From Vibrio crassostreae (GTDB lineage Bacteria > Pseudomonadota > Gammaproteobacteria > Enterobacterales > Vibrionaceae), in NCBI RefSeq assembly GCF_024347415.1, contig NZ_AP025477.1, positions 1-64,000 on the forward strand: a DNA stretch of 64,000 nucleotides, written 5' to 3'. Under the pieces are notes generated by a model. The model worked only from the letters and a program-made list of their open reading frames with translations, searched no databases and had not been told where the DNA came from. How positions within the stretch are numbered: the first letter of the stretch is position 1; the number at the start of each line of letters is the position of its first letter. The translations under genes were made by a program, and so were the position numbers. This document shows, piece by piece, positions 1 through 9,261 of this stretch.

Positions 1-50
1 TTTTAGTTCATTGCTTATTTCATCGCTGGTTTAGTAGCGATAGCAAAGGC

Positions 51-770
51 CTATGGCTGCTGCTTAGTTGGTGCTAGAGCAATTTCACGGATACATACGT
101 TCTGTGGTTGTTGGTAAGCGAATGATACCGCGCGAGCGATATCGTCAGCTGCCAATACGCCGCCCATGTCTTCTTTCCAAGAATCGTAACCGTCTTTGAT
201 CTCTTGAGATGTAGTGTGAGAGAGAAGCTCAGTCTCTACAGCACCCGGTGCGATAGTGGTAACACGAACATTTGAAGCCGCCACTTCTTCACGAACGTTC
301 TCAGAAATAGCGTGTACCGCGAATTTAGTACCACAGTAAGCTGCGTGACTTGGGAATGTTTTCTTACCCGCGATAGAGCTGATGTTGATGATAGTACCTG
401 TGTTGCGTTCCATCATAGGAGCAAGCACAGACTGCATACCGTTTAGAAGGCCAATTACGTTCACGTCGAACATTGTCTTCCACTCTTGAGCATCTTGAGT
501 ATCGATTTGACCAAGAAGCATTGCACCAGCGTTGTTGATAAGCGCGTCTACAGGGCCAAATTTCGCTTCACCTTGTGCGATTGCTGCATCAAAAGACGCT
601 TTGTCTGTCACGTCTACTTTTACTGATAGAGAGTTTGGTAGGTTCAGTGCTTCAAGGCGGTCAACACGACGAGCTAAAAGTAGCAGAGGGTGACCTTCAT
701 CGCTTAGACGACGAGCGATTGCTTCACCAATACCAGAGCTTGCACCTGTAATTACGATTAGTTTTTTCAT
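51..770 (-). CDS. SDR family NAD(P)-dependent oxidoreductase
   Basis: A 239-residue classical short-chain dehydrogenase/reductase, probably a cytoplasmic NADP(H)-linked alcohol or 3-hydroxyacid dehydrogenase of the YdfG type. The Rossmann motif TGASSGIG is at residues 8-15, NNAG at 79-82, a catalytic Ser near 131, and the YxxxK pair at Tyr145 and Lys149. The length is normal for the family. It is transcribed away from a LysR regulator that starts at 997, a usual regulator/target arrangement, so that regulator may control it. The substrate cannot be read from the sequence. Confidence 0.9.
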   Translation of the reverse strand: MKKLIVITGASSGIGEAIARRLSDEGHPLLLLARRVDRLEALNLPNSLSVKVDVTDKASFDAAIAQGEAKFGPVDALINNAGAMLLGQIDTQDAQEWKTMFDVNVIGLLNGMQSVLAPMMERNTGTIINISSIAGKKTFPSHAAYCGTKFAVHAISENVREEVAASNVRVTTIAPGAVETELLSHTTSQEIKDGYDSWKEDMGGVLAADDIARAVSFAYQQPQNVCIREIALAPTKQQP

Positions 771-919
771 TTTATTTCCTCTGTACTTTTATTGCGTCGG
801 TTGGCTACGACGTGTTGTTTAAGTGCATTCGAATCAAGTGCTTGTTGTCTTGCTTCGTTGCGATGGAGGTATATTAAGGAAAATAGCATTGTTGATATAT
901 AGCGCTTTACTTGAAACAC

Positions 920-937
920 TGTTGCTGTGGTGCAACA
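920..937. promoter_or_regulatory. Candidate LysR operator between SDR and LysR genes
   Basis: TGTTGC and GCAACA form an inverted repeat separated by 6 bases, in the intergenic region shared by the SDR gene (start 770) and the LysR gene (start 997). It has the symmetry expected of a LysR-type site. Assignment to that regulator is inferred from position only. Confidence 0.35.
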
Positions 938-996
938 ATGAACGTGTACTCTCTATTACTTCATCATCTTAAAATCTCACAACTAAGCTGACGACC

Positions 997-1902
997 ATGC
1001 TCAATCAAATTAACCTGTCTGATATTCGTTCTTTCGTGCTTATCGCTCGTTTAGGTAACTTCACTAAAGCAGCGGAGGAGCTTGATGTGTCGCGCTCCCA
1101 CGTATCACGCCAAGTGAGTAGCCTAGAAAAGCAGATGGGCGTGACGTTGTTTATCCGCACCACTCGTACTTTGAGGCTAACTCACGCGGGGCAAGATCTG
1201 TACGCGAGATGCGAACAAGCCTTAGATAATATAGACCAAGCTCTGATTGCTGCTGTGGACGATGTCGAAGAAGTACGTGGCGACATAAAAGTAAACTGTG
1301 TCGGCGGTTATTTGGGTGAGGTGATCATCGCGGATCTGGTCAATGAGTTTATGCAGCTCTACCCAGATATCAGTATTAGTCTTGATTTCAGTAGCAACCG
1401 AGTCGACTTGATTGAAGACGCGTTTGATATCGCTTTTCGCATGGGAAGCTTAGAAGACGCGGGCTTTATCGCAAGAAAGCTTTTAGACATCGAGATGGGA
1501 ACACTCGCGAGTCCTGAGTATTTCGCTCGCAAAGGGAAGCCAAATCACCCTAAAGATCTGATCCACCATGACTGCTTAACGGGATCGGTGCGTAAGTGGA
1601 GTTTTCAAGCGCCAGACGATACTAAGAAAACGGTCGATGTGCATGTAACGGGCAGACTGCAATGTAAAAATGGGCGAGTGTTGGTGCAGGGCGCGAAGTC
1701 GGGCAACGGGATTATTCGTGTGCCAACCATCTATTGCTTACAAGAACTGAACGACGGGCAGTTGCTTCAAGTATTTGAAGAATGGGTGGTGCCTAAGGTC
1801 GACTTTTCAGCGATCTACCATCGAGACCGCTATCAACCAAGCCGAATTCGAACCTTCATTGATTTCGTAAAAGGTCGCTTTGAGCAAATGCCAGTCAGCT
1901 AA
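997..1902 (+). CDS. LysR family transcriptional regulator
   Basis: A 301-residue LysR-type regulator. Residues 1-65 form the winged helix-turn-helix (FTKAAEELDVSRSHVSRQVS is the recognition region) and residues 90-295 the periplasmic-binding-like effector domain. It belongs to the large CrgA/AaeR-like group, whose ligands are usually unknown. It is divergent from the SDR gene at 51-770, with a palindrome in between, so it probably controls that gene and itself. Confidence 0.93.
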   Translation: MLNQINLSDIRSFVLIARLGNFTKAAEELDVSRSHVSRQVSSLEKQMGVTLFIRTTRTLRLTHAGQDLYARCEQALDNIDQALIAAVDDVEEVRGDIKVNCVGGYLGEVIIADLVNEFMQLYPDISISLDFSSNRVDLIEDAFDIAFRMGSLEDAGFIARKLLDIEMGTLASPEYFARKGKPNHPKDLIHHDCLTGSVRKWSFQAPDDTKKTVDVHVTGRLQCKNGRVLVQGAKSGNGIIRVPTIYCLQELNDGQLLQVFEEWVVPKVDFSAIYHRDRYQPSRIRTFIDFVKGRFEQMPVS

Positions 1903-1949
1903 ATGGCGCGTGTTATCCATTATTTGGTAATGAGCGGACTGGCTCGAAC

Positions 1950-2288
1950 TTACATCTCGTCGATTTCGTTTTGTAGGTTTTCCAGCTGGTCTAGAATCAA
2001 CAAGAACTTCTCGCCGAACGGCGTCACTTGGTACTCAACTCTTGGTGGCAGTTCGTTGAACATTTGCTTATCTAAAATCCCGAATTCTACATTTCGCTTC
2101 AAACATTCATTCAACACCTTGGTCGATAGCCCTTCTACTGAGCGCACCATTTCACCGGGGCGATTAATGCCATTTGCCAATAATTGGTAAACCGTTAGCG
2201 ACCATTTACAGCCATAGATGGTTTCGACCATGCGAGCTGAACGCTCTGGTGCTGATTTTCTTGAAAAAAAGTTTTCCTGATTTTTCAT
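1950..2288 (-). CDS. HxlR family winged-helix transcriptional regulator
   Basis: A 112-residue MarR/HxlR-fold regulator. The family pattern is clear: a Cys followed by KW ([14 protein letters not shown]), then [24 protein letters not shown], then a basic wing ending in [11 protein letters not shown]. The single Cys near residue 27 is the residue used for redox or electrophile sensing in several HxlR proteins such as HypR and QorR. It is divergent from the SDR gene at 2394, its likely target. Confidence 0.9.
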   Translation of the reverse strand: MKNQENFFSRKSAPERSARMVETIYGCKWSLTVYQLLANGINRPGEMVRSVEGLSTKVLNECLKRNVEFGILDKQMFNELPPRVEYQVTPFGEKFLLILDQLENLQNEIDEM

Positions 2289-2301
2289 AAAGATGTACCA
2301 A

Positions 2302-2330
2302 TAAGTACCTACCTAACCGATTTGTACTTA
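2302..2330. promoter_or_regulatory. Candidate HxlR operator
   Basis: TAAGTAC (2302-2308) and GTACTTA (2324-2330) form a perfect 7-bp inverted repeat with a 15-base spacer between the HxlR gene and the divergent SDR gene. HxlR regulators commonly bind GTAC-containing palindromes. A further GTAC occurs at 2295. The link to this regulator is inferred from position and motif style. Confidence 0.5.
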
Positions 2331-2393
2331 CTATTCATAGTGTTAGTTCAAAGCCTAAGATTACCACGTTCACATGACTTAGGAGATAACAAA

Positions 2394-3161
2394 ATGAACT
2401 TCACTAAAAATGGTATTGCAGTAGTAATCGGTGGCACAAGTGGTATGGGCTTTGAAACAGCGAAGCAGTTAGTTGCTCAAAACATCCATGTGTTGGTGGT
2501 CGGCAATAACCCAGCTAAGTTAGATAAAGCTGTGTCAGAACTTCAATCACTAGGCCACGCCTCTGGTTGGCAAGCTAACCTTTATGATGATGCAAGTGTA
2601 TCGAATCTTATTGCGCATCTAGAGTTAATTGAAGAGGGTATTGGTTACCTTGTTAATGCGGCTGGCTACTTCAACCCAAAAGCGTTTATTGAGCACCAAG
2701 AGTCAGATTACGAGCAATACATGCAGCTTAATAAAGCAACCTTCTTCATCACTCAAGCGATAAGCAAATTGATGATCAAGAACGGCGGTGGCAGTGTGGT
2801 TAACGTTGGTTCTATGTGGGGTAAGCAAGCAATCAAAGCGACGCCATCTTCTGCCTATTCAATGGCTAAAGCCGGCCTGCACGCATTAACGCAACACATG
2901 GCAATGGAACTGGCTGAGCATAACATTCGCGTGAATGCGGTGTCTCCGGCTGTGGTTAAAACGCCAATCTACGAATCTTTCATTAAGCCGGAAGAAGTGG
3001 ACCAAGCGCTAGAAGGCTTCAACGCATTCCATCCTATTGGTCGAGTGGGTCAACCGAAAGACATCGCAAACAGCATCTCTTTCTTACTGTCAGACAGTGC
3101 AGATTGGGTAACGGGCGCAATCTGGGATGTTGATGGTGGCGTTATCGCTGGCCGCAATTAA
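2394..3161 (+). CDS. SDR family oxidoreductase
   Basis: A 255-residue short-chain dehydrogenase/reductase. GGTSGMG lies at residues 13-19, NAAG at 88-91, Ser140 in the VNVGS strand, and Tyr155/Lys159 in YSMAK; the C-terminus [11 protein letters not shown] is typical of complete SDRs. An upstream in-frame ATG at 2322 is unlikely to be used: the start at 2394 has an AGGAG ribosome site about 7 bases away and gives the standard N-terminus. It is divergent from an HxlR regulator, suggesting induction by a reactive or redox-active compound. Substrate unknown. Confidence 0.9.
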   Translation: MNFTKNGIAVVIGGTSGMGFETAKQLVAQNIHVLVVGNNPAKLDKAVSELQSLGHASGWQANLYDDASVSNLIAHLELIEEGIGYLVNAAGYFNPKAFIEHQESDYEQYMQLNKATFFITQAISKLMIKNGGGSVVNVGSMWGKQAIKATPSSAYSMAKAGLHALTQHMAMELAEHNIRVNAVSPAVVKTPIYESFIKPEEVDQALEGFNAFHPIGRVGQPKDIANSISFLLSDSADWVTGAIWDVDGGVIAGRN

Positions 3162-3293
3162 TCAGGATTCTTTTTAGGTGGCTGTCGCGCAGGCAAAATA
3201 GCAGCGAGATGGCCTCCTTGATGAGTATTCGCGTAGAATAGAAGCTAGAAAGACAATCATAATTAAAACAATATTTAGAGTAAGGTCGTCATT

Positions 3294-3947
3294 ATGCTCA
3301 ACATGGACTTTTCAAAGAGATTGGTTATCGAAACCGATAAACTAGATTGGGTTGCAAGCCCTGCCAAAGGAGTGTGGCGTAAGCCCCTAGAAAGAGAAGA
3401 GAAAGAATCAGGTCACACGACTAGCGTGGTGAAATACGACCCTCAATCTTCATTCTCCGAACACCCACATCCGCAAGGAGAAGAGATCTTCGTATTAGAG
3501 GGTGTATTTTCTGATGAAACTGGAGATTTCCCTGCGGGCATTTATATCCGTAATCCCCCGGGCAGTGCGCATTCTCCATCGAGTAAAGATGGCTGCACGA
3601 TCTTGGTGAAGCTCAACCAGTTTGACGCGAGAGACTTAACTCAAGTTCGAATCAATACGCTAGAAACGGAGTGGCTTCCGGGCATTGGTGGCTTACAAGT
3701 CATGCCACTACATGAGTTCGAGCACGAACATGTCGCTTTAGTGAAGTGGCCTGTTGGCGAACGTTTTCAGCCGCACCGTCACTTTGGTGGAGAAGAGATC
3801 TTTGTGTTGTCGGGCACTTTCAAAGATGAACACGGCGTGTACCCGAAACATACTTGGATGCGTAGCCCTCACATGAGCGAGCATTTCCCTTATGTGGAAG
3901 AAGAGACGGTTGTCCTAGTGAAAACGGGTCACTTGCCATTGGATTAA
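3294..3947 (+). CDS. Cupin domain protein (ChrR-like, two cupin repeats)
   Basis: A 217-residue protein of two tandem cupin folds. Repeat 1 (about residues 45-110) carries HPHPQGEEIFVLEG; repeat 2 (about 150-215) carries HRHFGGEEIFVLSG. These are the H-x-H...EE metal-ligand patterns of the anti-ECF-sigma ChrR cupin family. The N-terminal zinc-binding anti-sigma domain of true ChrR is absent, and no sigma gene is adjacent, so an enzymatic or metal-binding role is more likely than sigma control. An AAGG ribosome site supports the start at 3294; ATG at 3303 is an alternative. A terminator follows. Confidence 0.8.
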   Translation: MLNMDFSKRLVIETDKLDWVASPAKGVWRKPLEREEKESGHTTSVVKYDPQSSFSEHPHPQGEEIFVLEGVFSDETGDFPAGIYIRNPPGSAHSPSSKDGCTILVKLNQFDARDLTQVRINTLETEWLPGIGGLQVMPLHEFEHEHVALVKWPVGERFQPHRHFGGEEIFVLSGTFKDEHGVYPKHTWMRSPHMSEHFPYVEEETVVLVKTGHLPLD

Positions 3948-3970
3948 AGGAATGCTCAATATAAATATGA

Positions 3971-4006
3971 GAAAGCCGCATTGTTTTGAACAAGCGGCTT
4001 TTTTAG
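3971..4006 (+). terminator. Rho-independent terminator after the cupin gene
   Basis: AAGCCGC and GCGGCTT arms with an inner TGTT/AACA pairing, followed by a run of T. It lies 24 bases after the cupin stop codon and just before the convergent gene's 3' end. Confidence 0.85.
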
Positions 4007-4022
4007 TTTTTATATGAATTGA

Positions 4023-4661
4023 CTAGTAAGCGACACCAATACGTTGGCGCGGGAACTTGCCAGCTTCGAGCTCATCAATCATCGCGATAGCGTAATCGCT
4101 GACTGAAATTTTGCTGTTGCCATCTTCGTCGGTGAGCAGCTGGTCGCCACCAGTACGGTAGGTCGATAGTTTCTCACCCGGGAATATTTCTGCTGCAGGG
4201 CTAACAAACGTCCAGTTCACTTCGCTGTTCGATTGCTTGAACACTTCAAGAGCTTCACCCTGTGCTAGCGCTTCATTTTTATAATCCGCTGGGAAGTCCG
4301 GAACGGTCACTAGCGGTACGTTTGGCGCCACTTCTAGTGAGCCTGCACCACCAACCCAAAGTAGGCGCTCGATACCAATGCTCGGCAGTGTATCAAGCAA
4401 TTTAGCCGCAGTATTTTTTACGATTTCGTGATTACCCAGAGCACGTCCGCCAATCGAAGTAATTACTGCATCAACGCCGGATAGTGCGTTTGCTAGACTA
4501 GCGGCTTCATCTTGTAAATCAAATGAACGAACTTCAATGCCCTTGGTTTCCACGCGGTTTGCATCTCTTACAACAGCAACTATGTCGTGACCACGAGATT
4601 GAGCTTCTTGAGCGATGTGACTACCAATCCAACCTGATGCGCCTAATACTGCAATTTTCAT
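4023..4661 (-). CDS. NAD(P)H-binding NmrA/YwnB-like protein
   Basis: A 212-residue atypical short-chain dehydrogenase. The N-terminal dinucleotide motif GASGWIG is at residues 8-14, followed by VVRDANRV typical of the NAD(P)H-binding PF13460 group (YwnB, BVR-B-like). No YxxxK catalytic pair is visible, as is usual in this family. It is divergent from the LysR gene at 4824 and probably controlled by it. The enzymatic activity, if any, cannot be inferred. Confidence 0.85.
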   Translation of the reverse strand: MKIAVLGASGWIGSHIAQEAQSRGHDIVAVVRDANRVETKGIEVRSFDLQDEAASLANALSGVDAVITSIGGRALGNHEIVKNTAAKLLDTLPSIGIERLLWVGGAGSLEVAPNVPLVTVPDFPADYKNEALAQGEALEVFKQSNSEVNWTFVSPAAEIFPGEKLSTYRTGGDQLLTDEDGNSKISVSDYAIAMIDELEAGKFPRQRIGVAY

Positions 4662-4757
4662 AATGTCTCTCCAATTATCTAATTTATTGAGTCGTTTTCT
4701 CGACAGCCATTGCAGTCTAATAGCTCACTAGGTTGCGATAAATATCGAAAAATGATG

Positions 4758-4770
4758 TAGATTGTATCTA
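4758..4770. promoter_or_regulatory. LysR-type T-N11-A box
   Basis: TAGATTGTATCTA is a 5-3-5 inverted repeat with the exact T-N11-A spacing of LysR-type operators. It sits in the short region between the divergent NAD-binding and LysR genes, about 55 bases from the LysR start. Confidence 0.55.
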
Positions 4771-4823
4771 TATATTGATCTAATAAGATTCGATTAGCTG
4801 CTAAACAGCTCAAGGAGAGTGTG

Positions 4824-5720
4824 ATGGATAGGTTGACGGCAATGCGTAGCTTTGTCGAAGTTGCGAATTGTGCCAGCTTCACTCAAGCGGCTGAGCATTT
4901 GGACATGAGTCGGTTGCAGGTTTCACGTCATGTTCAAGAGATAGAAGGGTGGTTGAAGCAGAGGCTATTACATAGGACGACTCGAAAGGTGAGCTTGACG
5001 GCGGCAGGGGAAATCGCTCTGCAGCGCTGTGAGAAAATCCTCCATGAGACCGCTGAGCTAGAAGTTACTTCACTCAATCAAACCGATGATCTTTCCGGAA
5101 CCATTCGAATTGCTGCCCCCATTGGTTTAACTCAGCACATGTTGTTGGATGTGGTCGAACAGTTCACCGACCGCCACCCTAATATCACGGTCGAACTGTT
5201 TGCCTCAGACCGTTTTACCCAGCTAGTGGATGAAAGGATCGATATTGCACTTCGCTATACGGATCAACCTGACGATAGTTTGATTGCACGAAAGCTAATG
5301 GTAATTGATTCAGTAGTGTGTGCCTCGCAAGCCTACTTAGACAAACATGGTGAACCTGAAACGGTCGAGGCGCTTCGACAACACAATTGTTTTCGTCACT
5401 TGAATGTTTCTAAGTGGGATTTTGTTAAGGATAACCAGCACTATTCGGTTGAGGTGTCTGGCACCATTAAGGCTAACGATGTTGGGGTGCTAACTCGCGC
5501 CGCACAGCACGGAAAAGGGGTGGTTCGTTTACCTTGTGACTTAGCCAATCCACTGATCGCTAATGGCAAATTGATACGCATATTGGATGATTTTGTTTCG
5601 CCAAGCAGCGTTCTTTGGGCGGTGTATCTATCTCGCAGTTACCAGCTTCCGATTGTTCGTCAGTTCATTGATTTTGCGGCACAAGCTTGGGCTAGCGATA
5701 TCAAGTCTGGTGATGTTTGA
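4824..5720 (+). CDS. LysR family transcriptional regulator
   Basis: A 298-residue LysR-type regulator with an N-terminal helix-turn-helix (FTQAAEHLDMSRLQVSRHVQE) and a C-terminal effector-binding domain. ATG at 4824 is preferred over the adjacent in-frame GTG at 4821 because AAGGAG lies about 7 bases upstream. It is related in overall form to the LysR protein at 997 but has distinct sequence. It is divergent from the NAD-binding protein gene, and a T-N11-A palindrome lies between them. Confidence 0.93.
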   Translation: MDRLTAMRSFVEVANCASFTQAAEHLDMSRLQVSRHVQEIEGWLKQRLLHRTTRKVSLTAAGEIALQRCEKILHETAELEVTSLNQTDDLSGTIRIAAPIGLTQHMLLDVVEQFTDRHPNITVELFASDRFTQLVDERIDIALRYTDQPDDSLIARKLMVIDSVVCASQAYLDKHGEPETVEALRQHNCFRHLNVSKWDFVKDNQHYSVEVSGTIKANDVGVLTRAAQHGKGVVRLPCDLANPLIANGKLIRILDDFVSPSSVLWAVYLSRSYQLPIVRQFIDFAAQAWASDIKSGDV

Positions 5721-5769
5721 AACTTCATAGGCAATGATACATAGCGATAGAAATTTAAAAGCCCATAAA

Positions 5770-5804
5770 TACAAAAATCCGATATCAATGGTGATATCGG
5801 ATTT
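5770..5804 (-). terminator. Rho-independent terminator of the 5852-6700 gene
   Basis: A perfect 13-bp stem (AAATCCGATATCA paired with TGATATCGGATTT) with a 4-base loop. A T run follows only on the minus strand, so it serves the minus-strand gene ending at 5852. Confidence 0.8.
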
Positions 5805-5851
5805 GAACTCAATAATTCAGAGTTCCAGCACGCTCTCCTCTCACGAAGTCT

Positions 5852-6700
5852 TTACATGTAATGATGCACGGATAATCGGGTATTTATCACCTTTTCGTTG
5901 GTGTCTGGTAAAGGCTGATACAAGCTTTTAGTAATGTCGGATAATACTTGGTCGTAGACTTGCGACACGACGCTAGAGATATCACTGGTTAATTCGTACA
6001 TGCTATCTGCCGGTTGGGTCGCTTCGTTGCTTGATGCGATCTCTGTGAGTGCATGCATCGCTCGTGTGCATACCGGTGATCCACTGCTAATAGGGCAGAT
6101 AATCGATAATTGGTTGAGTTTTCTGTGTGTCTGAGAGGCGTAGAACTTGAATCTCGCATACTCCTCAGGCTTCTCCATATCAGGTATGCACATACGTAAC
6201 TTGGTCAGGATTTCCATGCAATCCAAGATCTGTTGCCAGTTCATGTGGTACTCGCGGCTCATGTCTTCTCGTTCAGACTGAGTTAACCAAATGATCATCA
6301 CCTCATCCATCAAAAACATGCTGTGACGAATCGTTTTGCCATGAATCGATTGGTTACGTACCAAGCTACGGTTTTGCCAGTCGCTGTGCATGGCGATGAG
6401 CTTGAGATGATAGATGCGATACATAGGACGGCTATCGAACGACACATGGGATTGAAGCAGTTCAGACACCTCAAGTATGTTGTCGTAAATCTCATTCACT
6501 TTGCGAATCGAGTCGCTAGACAATTTATACGCCAGAGCATAATGCGTTGCTGCACGGTGTTTGCGTGATAACAACAATAACTCTCTCAGCAGAACCAAGG
6601 TTTCAAACCTGTGTGATAGCGCCGTTTGTCTCTTCCTTGAAAAATGAAATAGGGCAGAAAGTACTGCTATGGATAAACCAACTGAAATAATTACAAACAT
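5852..6700 (-). CDS. Membrane-anchored helical protein of unknown function
   Basis: A 282-residue protein I do not recognise. Residues 2-18 form one hydrophobic segment followed by RKR, which suggests an N-in anchor. The rest is predicted to be almost all helical, with a charged region ELLLLSRKHRAATHYALA near residues 38-55. This helical-bundle pattern is loosely like nitrate/nitrite-sensing (NIT-type) sensor domains, but no output domain is attached, and that comparison is weak. It is a single-gene unit with its own terminator at 5770-5804. Length and codon use look like a real gene. Confidence 0.7.
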   Translation of the reverse strand: MFVIISVGLSIAVLSALFHFSRKRQTALSHRFETLVLLRELLLLSRKHRAATHYALAYKLSSDSIRKVNEIYDNILEVSELLQSHVSFDSRPMYRIYHLKLIAMHSDWQNRSLVRNQSIHGKTIRHSMFLMDEVMIIWLTQSEREDMSREYHMNWQQILDCMEILTKLRMCIPDMEKPEEYARFKFYASQTHRKLNQLSIICPISSGSPVCTRAMHALTEIASSNEATQPADSMYELTSDISSVVSQVYDQVLSDITKSLYQPLPDTNEKVINTRLSVHHYM

Positions 6701-6960
6701 ATTTAACTCCTAATATGTGTATACCTACTTAGTGGTAGTGCAGACACCGTGCCAAAATCAATAAGTGTTATATTTCAGTAGTTTATGTTTTTCCTTTATT
6801 TAGGGATGATCAATGATGGTGCATGACTTCACCATTCGAGTGAATGTTTCTCATATTTTGCAGGATTTTTTGAGAGGTTACGCTTTCTTGTGATTAGGTT
6901 GGGGAGGTTTCGATAGGTAGAGGCACTTTGGTGAACCATTTCTGGCTCGTTTCAAGTTAC
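6701..6960. other. Intergenic region with no gene seen
   Basis: Upstream region of the minus-strand gene starting at 6700. It has AT-rich stretches that could hold its promoter. No ORF, RNA gene or repeat was recognised. Confidence 0.5.
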
Positions 6961-6967
6961 GGAGACT

Positions 6968-7030
6968 AAAAAGGCCTCACCCCTTATATACTTTTAATTA
7001 TAAAAAGCAGTAAGAGTGAGGCCTTTCAAT
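6968..7030 (-). terminator. Rho-independent terminator after ribB
   Basis: On the minus strand AAAGGCCTCAC pairs with GTGAGGCCTTT and a short T run follows. An AT-rich loop separates the arms. A second small inverted repeat (AATGCTAAA/TTTAGCATT, 7058-7084) lies between it and the ribB stop codon. Confidence 0.8.
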
Positions 7031-7100
7031 GTTCGTTTCTAAGTTTAGTTACCTTCAATGCTAAATGCTAAGTGTTTAGCATTGGGGACTAAACTAAACG

Positions 7101-7757
7101 TTATGCAAGCTTAAGGTCGAACTCAGTGCGGTACATAACCATATCTTCAATGGTCAGTACTGGCATGTTGTGTAGTTTACCGAAAGCAACGATCTCTGGC
7201 GCTTTTGCCATTGTGCCGTCTGGGTTGGTTACTTCACACAATACACCAGCCGATTGCAGGCCTGCCATTTGCATCAGATCCACAGTGCCTTCTGTGTGAC
7301 CTCGGCGAGCAAGTACACCGCCCTTACGAGCGCGTAATGGGAATACGTGGCCAGGGCGAGCTAGGTCAGTAGGCTTAGCTGTTGGGTTTGCAGCTGTCTT
7401 GATCGTTGTTACACGGTCAGCGGCAGAAACACCTGTCGTTACGCCAACTTTTGCTTCGATAGTTACGGTAAACGCAGTTTGGTTTGCGCTGTTGTTATCA
7501 ACAACCATAGGTGGAAGATCAAGTTGGTTTGCTTGCTCGTCAGTTAGACACAGGCACACAATGCCACTGCATTCGCGGATCATAAGCGCCATTTGAGCAT
7601 TGGTTAGGTGTTCTACTGAGTAGATGATGTCGCCTTCGTTCTCGCGATCTTCATCGTCAAGTAAAAGTACGCCACGACCTTCGCGTAGAGCTTGCAGTGC
7701 GTTTTCAACGCGAGTGATTGGTTCGCCAAATTCGGCAAGTAGTGAAGACTGATTCAT
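7101..7757 (-). CDS. ribB: 3,4-dihydroxy-2-butanone-4-phosphate synthase
   Basis: A 218-residue enzyme that converts ribulose 5-phosphate to 3,4-dihydroxy-2-butanone 4-phosphate and formate in riboflavin synthesis. The acidic active-site loop [10 protein letters not shown] is at residues 34-43, [11 protein letters not shown] at 133-143, and RRGHTEG at 151-157. It is the monofunctional form: no GTP cyclohydrolase II domain is fused. A long leader contains an FMN riboswitch, so expression should fall when FMN is plentiful. It stands alone, away from the main rib operon, as in other Vibrio. Confidence 0.97.
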   Translation of the reverse strand: MNQSSLLAEFGEPITRVENALQALREGRGVLLLDDEDRENEGDIIYSVEHLTNAQMALMIRECSGIVCLCLTDEQANQLDLPPMVVDNNSANQTAFTVTIEAKVGVTTGVSAADRVTTIKTAANPTAKPTDLARPGHVFPLRARKGGVLARRGHTEGTVDLMQMAGLQSAGVLCEVTNPDGTMAKAPEIVAFGKLHNMPVLTIEDMVMYRTEFDLKLA

Positions 7758-7956
7758 GGTTAAACTCCTAAAATATCACCAGAATCAGGGCTGTATGAGG
7801 GATCTCAACCGAGCACAACAAAGCCTACTCATTACAAGAGGCTTTAGCTCATTATGGTTTTATCCAAAACGAAATGCACCCGTCTAAGTTGGAGGCATGA
7901 ACCCAACTTAGGCGGGCACGCCTTTCCAACTTAAACGAGTGTGTTTTCATTCTCTC

Positions 7957-8090
7957 TCATCCGGACTATGACCGTCGGCTCTGGCATCTCACCAGATCTG
8001 CTGACCTCGACGAATCGAGCGCTCGCGGGCTTATCTTTAGATTTTGCTAAGGACATACCGCCGGTGGGGAATTTCGCCCCGCCCTGAGAA
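7957..8090 (-). promoter_or_regulatory. FMN riboswitch (RFN element) controlling ribB
   Basis: Read on the minus strand, the conserved RFN blocks occur in order: GGGCGGGGCGAAATTCCCC, ACCGGCGGTAT, AGCCCGCGAGCG, GGTGAGATGCCAGAGCCGAC and GGTCATAGTCCGGATG. It lies about 200 bases before the ribB start. FMN binding is known to reduce expression of such genes; whether this copy works at transcription or translation is not decided here. Confidence 0.97.
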
Positions 8091-8230
8091 TAAAAATTAA
8101 TAATCTGTTTTGCTTTGAAAGCAGACCAGATGGTAATCCTTTCAATAGTGGATTTAAAGGACTGACAGCAAAGTTTTTCAGATTTTGGCCTGTTAACCCG
8201 GTGAGTGTTCACTTTATCAGCAGAACACAA

Positions 8231-8469
8231 TACCGTTGTGTTTAGTGCGGTACAGCTGGTCTTTGGTCGGTTTTACTGTCGGTATGCGTATAAGTGGATG
8301 GCAAAGGTTATTGATGATCAAATCATTGTTCACCGAATCAATGGCAATAATCTCCAATAGCCGAATAATGTTACGTCATGACGTCTTACTGACCGTTTTT
8401 ACATAAAATTGATATTGACGATGCTAAGCTGCGATAGCATCCGACCACTTTATCTAAAAGATCTTAGCC
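8231..8469. other. Intergenic promoter region between ribB leader and the PAP2 gene
   Basis: The start-to-start region of ribB (minus) and the PAP2 phosphatase (plus). It must hold both promoters. No ORF, repeat or operator was recognised. Confidence 0.5.
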
Positions 8470-9213
8470 ATGACTTCTCTGTTCTCTAACAAATCCAAAG
8501 GCTTATTACTGCTCGTTTTAAGTCTGTATTCTCTCGTTCCCTTTTTGATCTTTGGATCTCATTTCGACCTTGGAAGTGCAGTTCTGCCTTTCTATGGTGC
8601 TGTGATGACATTTGTGACTTACTCTGCGGGTAATCAGGGCTTCCTAATCACACTCGCGGTACTTTCTTTATTGGTGTTGACGCTAAAGTTCTCAAAAGCA
8701 AAGTTAGTCAGCCTTTGTCTGCAGCTCGGTGTCTTGTTGGTATTAAGCTTTGCAGCGAAGACATTTCTCAAATCATCAACAGAGAGTCCACGCCCATATA
8801 CTGAGTATTTGGTTACCCAAGAAGTAGTTGAAATGCCAGAGCTGTTTTATGAGCTGCCTTTGGTAGAAAAAAACGCCGCGATTGAATCTGTGCAAGATAA
8901 GGTCAGCAATTGGAGAACTCGTCATTGGTTGGGTGAAACGGACTACTCTTTCCCGTCTGGACACATGATCTTCGTCGGTGTGTGTTTGGCATTCTTTGGC
9001 GGATTGTTCCTAGAGGCGAAACGCTTTTACCTAGTCGGCGGTTTGTTGGTTTGGGCTGGTGGTGTCGCCTATAGCCGTGTTTGGCTTGGTATGCATCGAC
9101 CTGAAGATTTAGCGGCGTCTATCGCCTTTGCGGGGTTAATTTATTTATTGGTGCCACTGATTCCAACGAAAAAGATAGAACCTTTATTGCCGCAGTTTTT
9201 AAGAGAGTCTTAA
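8470..9213 (+). CDS. PAP2 family phosphatase, PgpB-like
   Basis: A 247-residue integral membrane lipid phosphatase. All three acid-phosphatase signatures are present: K101-x6-R108-P109, P-S-G-H at 162-165, and S202-R203...H209...D213. Several hydrophobic segments surround them (about 10-28, 57-72, 82-97, 165-182, 187-202, 215-232). Members dephosphorylate phosphatidylglycerophosphate, phosphatidate or undecaprenyl pyrophosphate on the periplasmic face; which substrate applies here is unclear. It is followed by a terminator that overlaps the convergent gene's 3' end. Confidence 0.88.
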   Translation: MTSLFSNKSKGLLLLVLSLYSLVPFLIFGSHFDLGSAVLPFYGAVMTFVTYSAGNQGFLITLAVLSLLVLTLKFSKAKLVSLCLQLGVLLVLSFAAKTFLKSSTESPRPYTEYLVTQEVVEMPELFYELPLVEKNAAIESVQDKVSNWRTRHWLGETDYSFPSGHMIFVGVCLAFFGGLFLEAKRFYLVGGLLVWAGGVAYSRVWLGMHRPEDLAASIAFAGLIYLLVPLIPTKKIEPLLPQFLRES

Positions 9214-9261
9214 GGTTTTAAGAGCTGCCTAAGTTTTTAAGATGTGCATAAATCTATATTT

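Noticed and set aside
1903..2190. Plus-strand 95-codon ORF directly after the LysR gene
   Set aside because: It is antisense to the HxlR gene, which has a clear family match; the plus-strand peptide has no recognisable features.
7931..8230. Minus-strand 99-codon ORF upstream of ribB
   Set aside because: It covers the FMN riboswitch, whose RNA structure explains the sequence; the encoded peptide is low in recognisable features.
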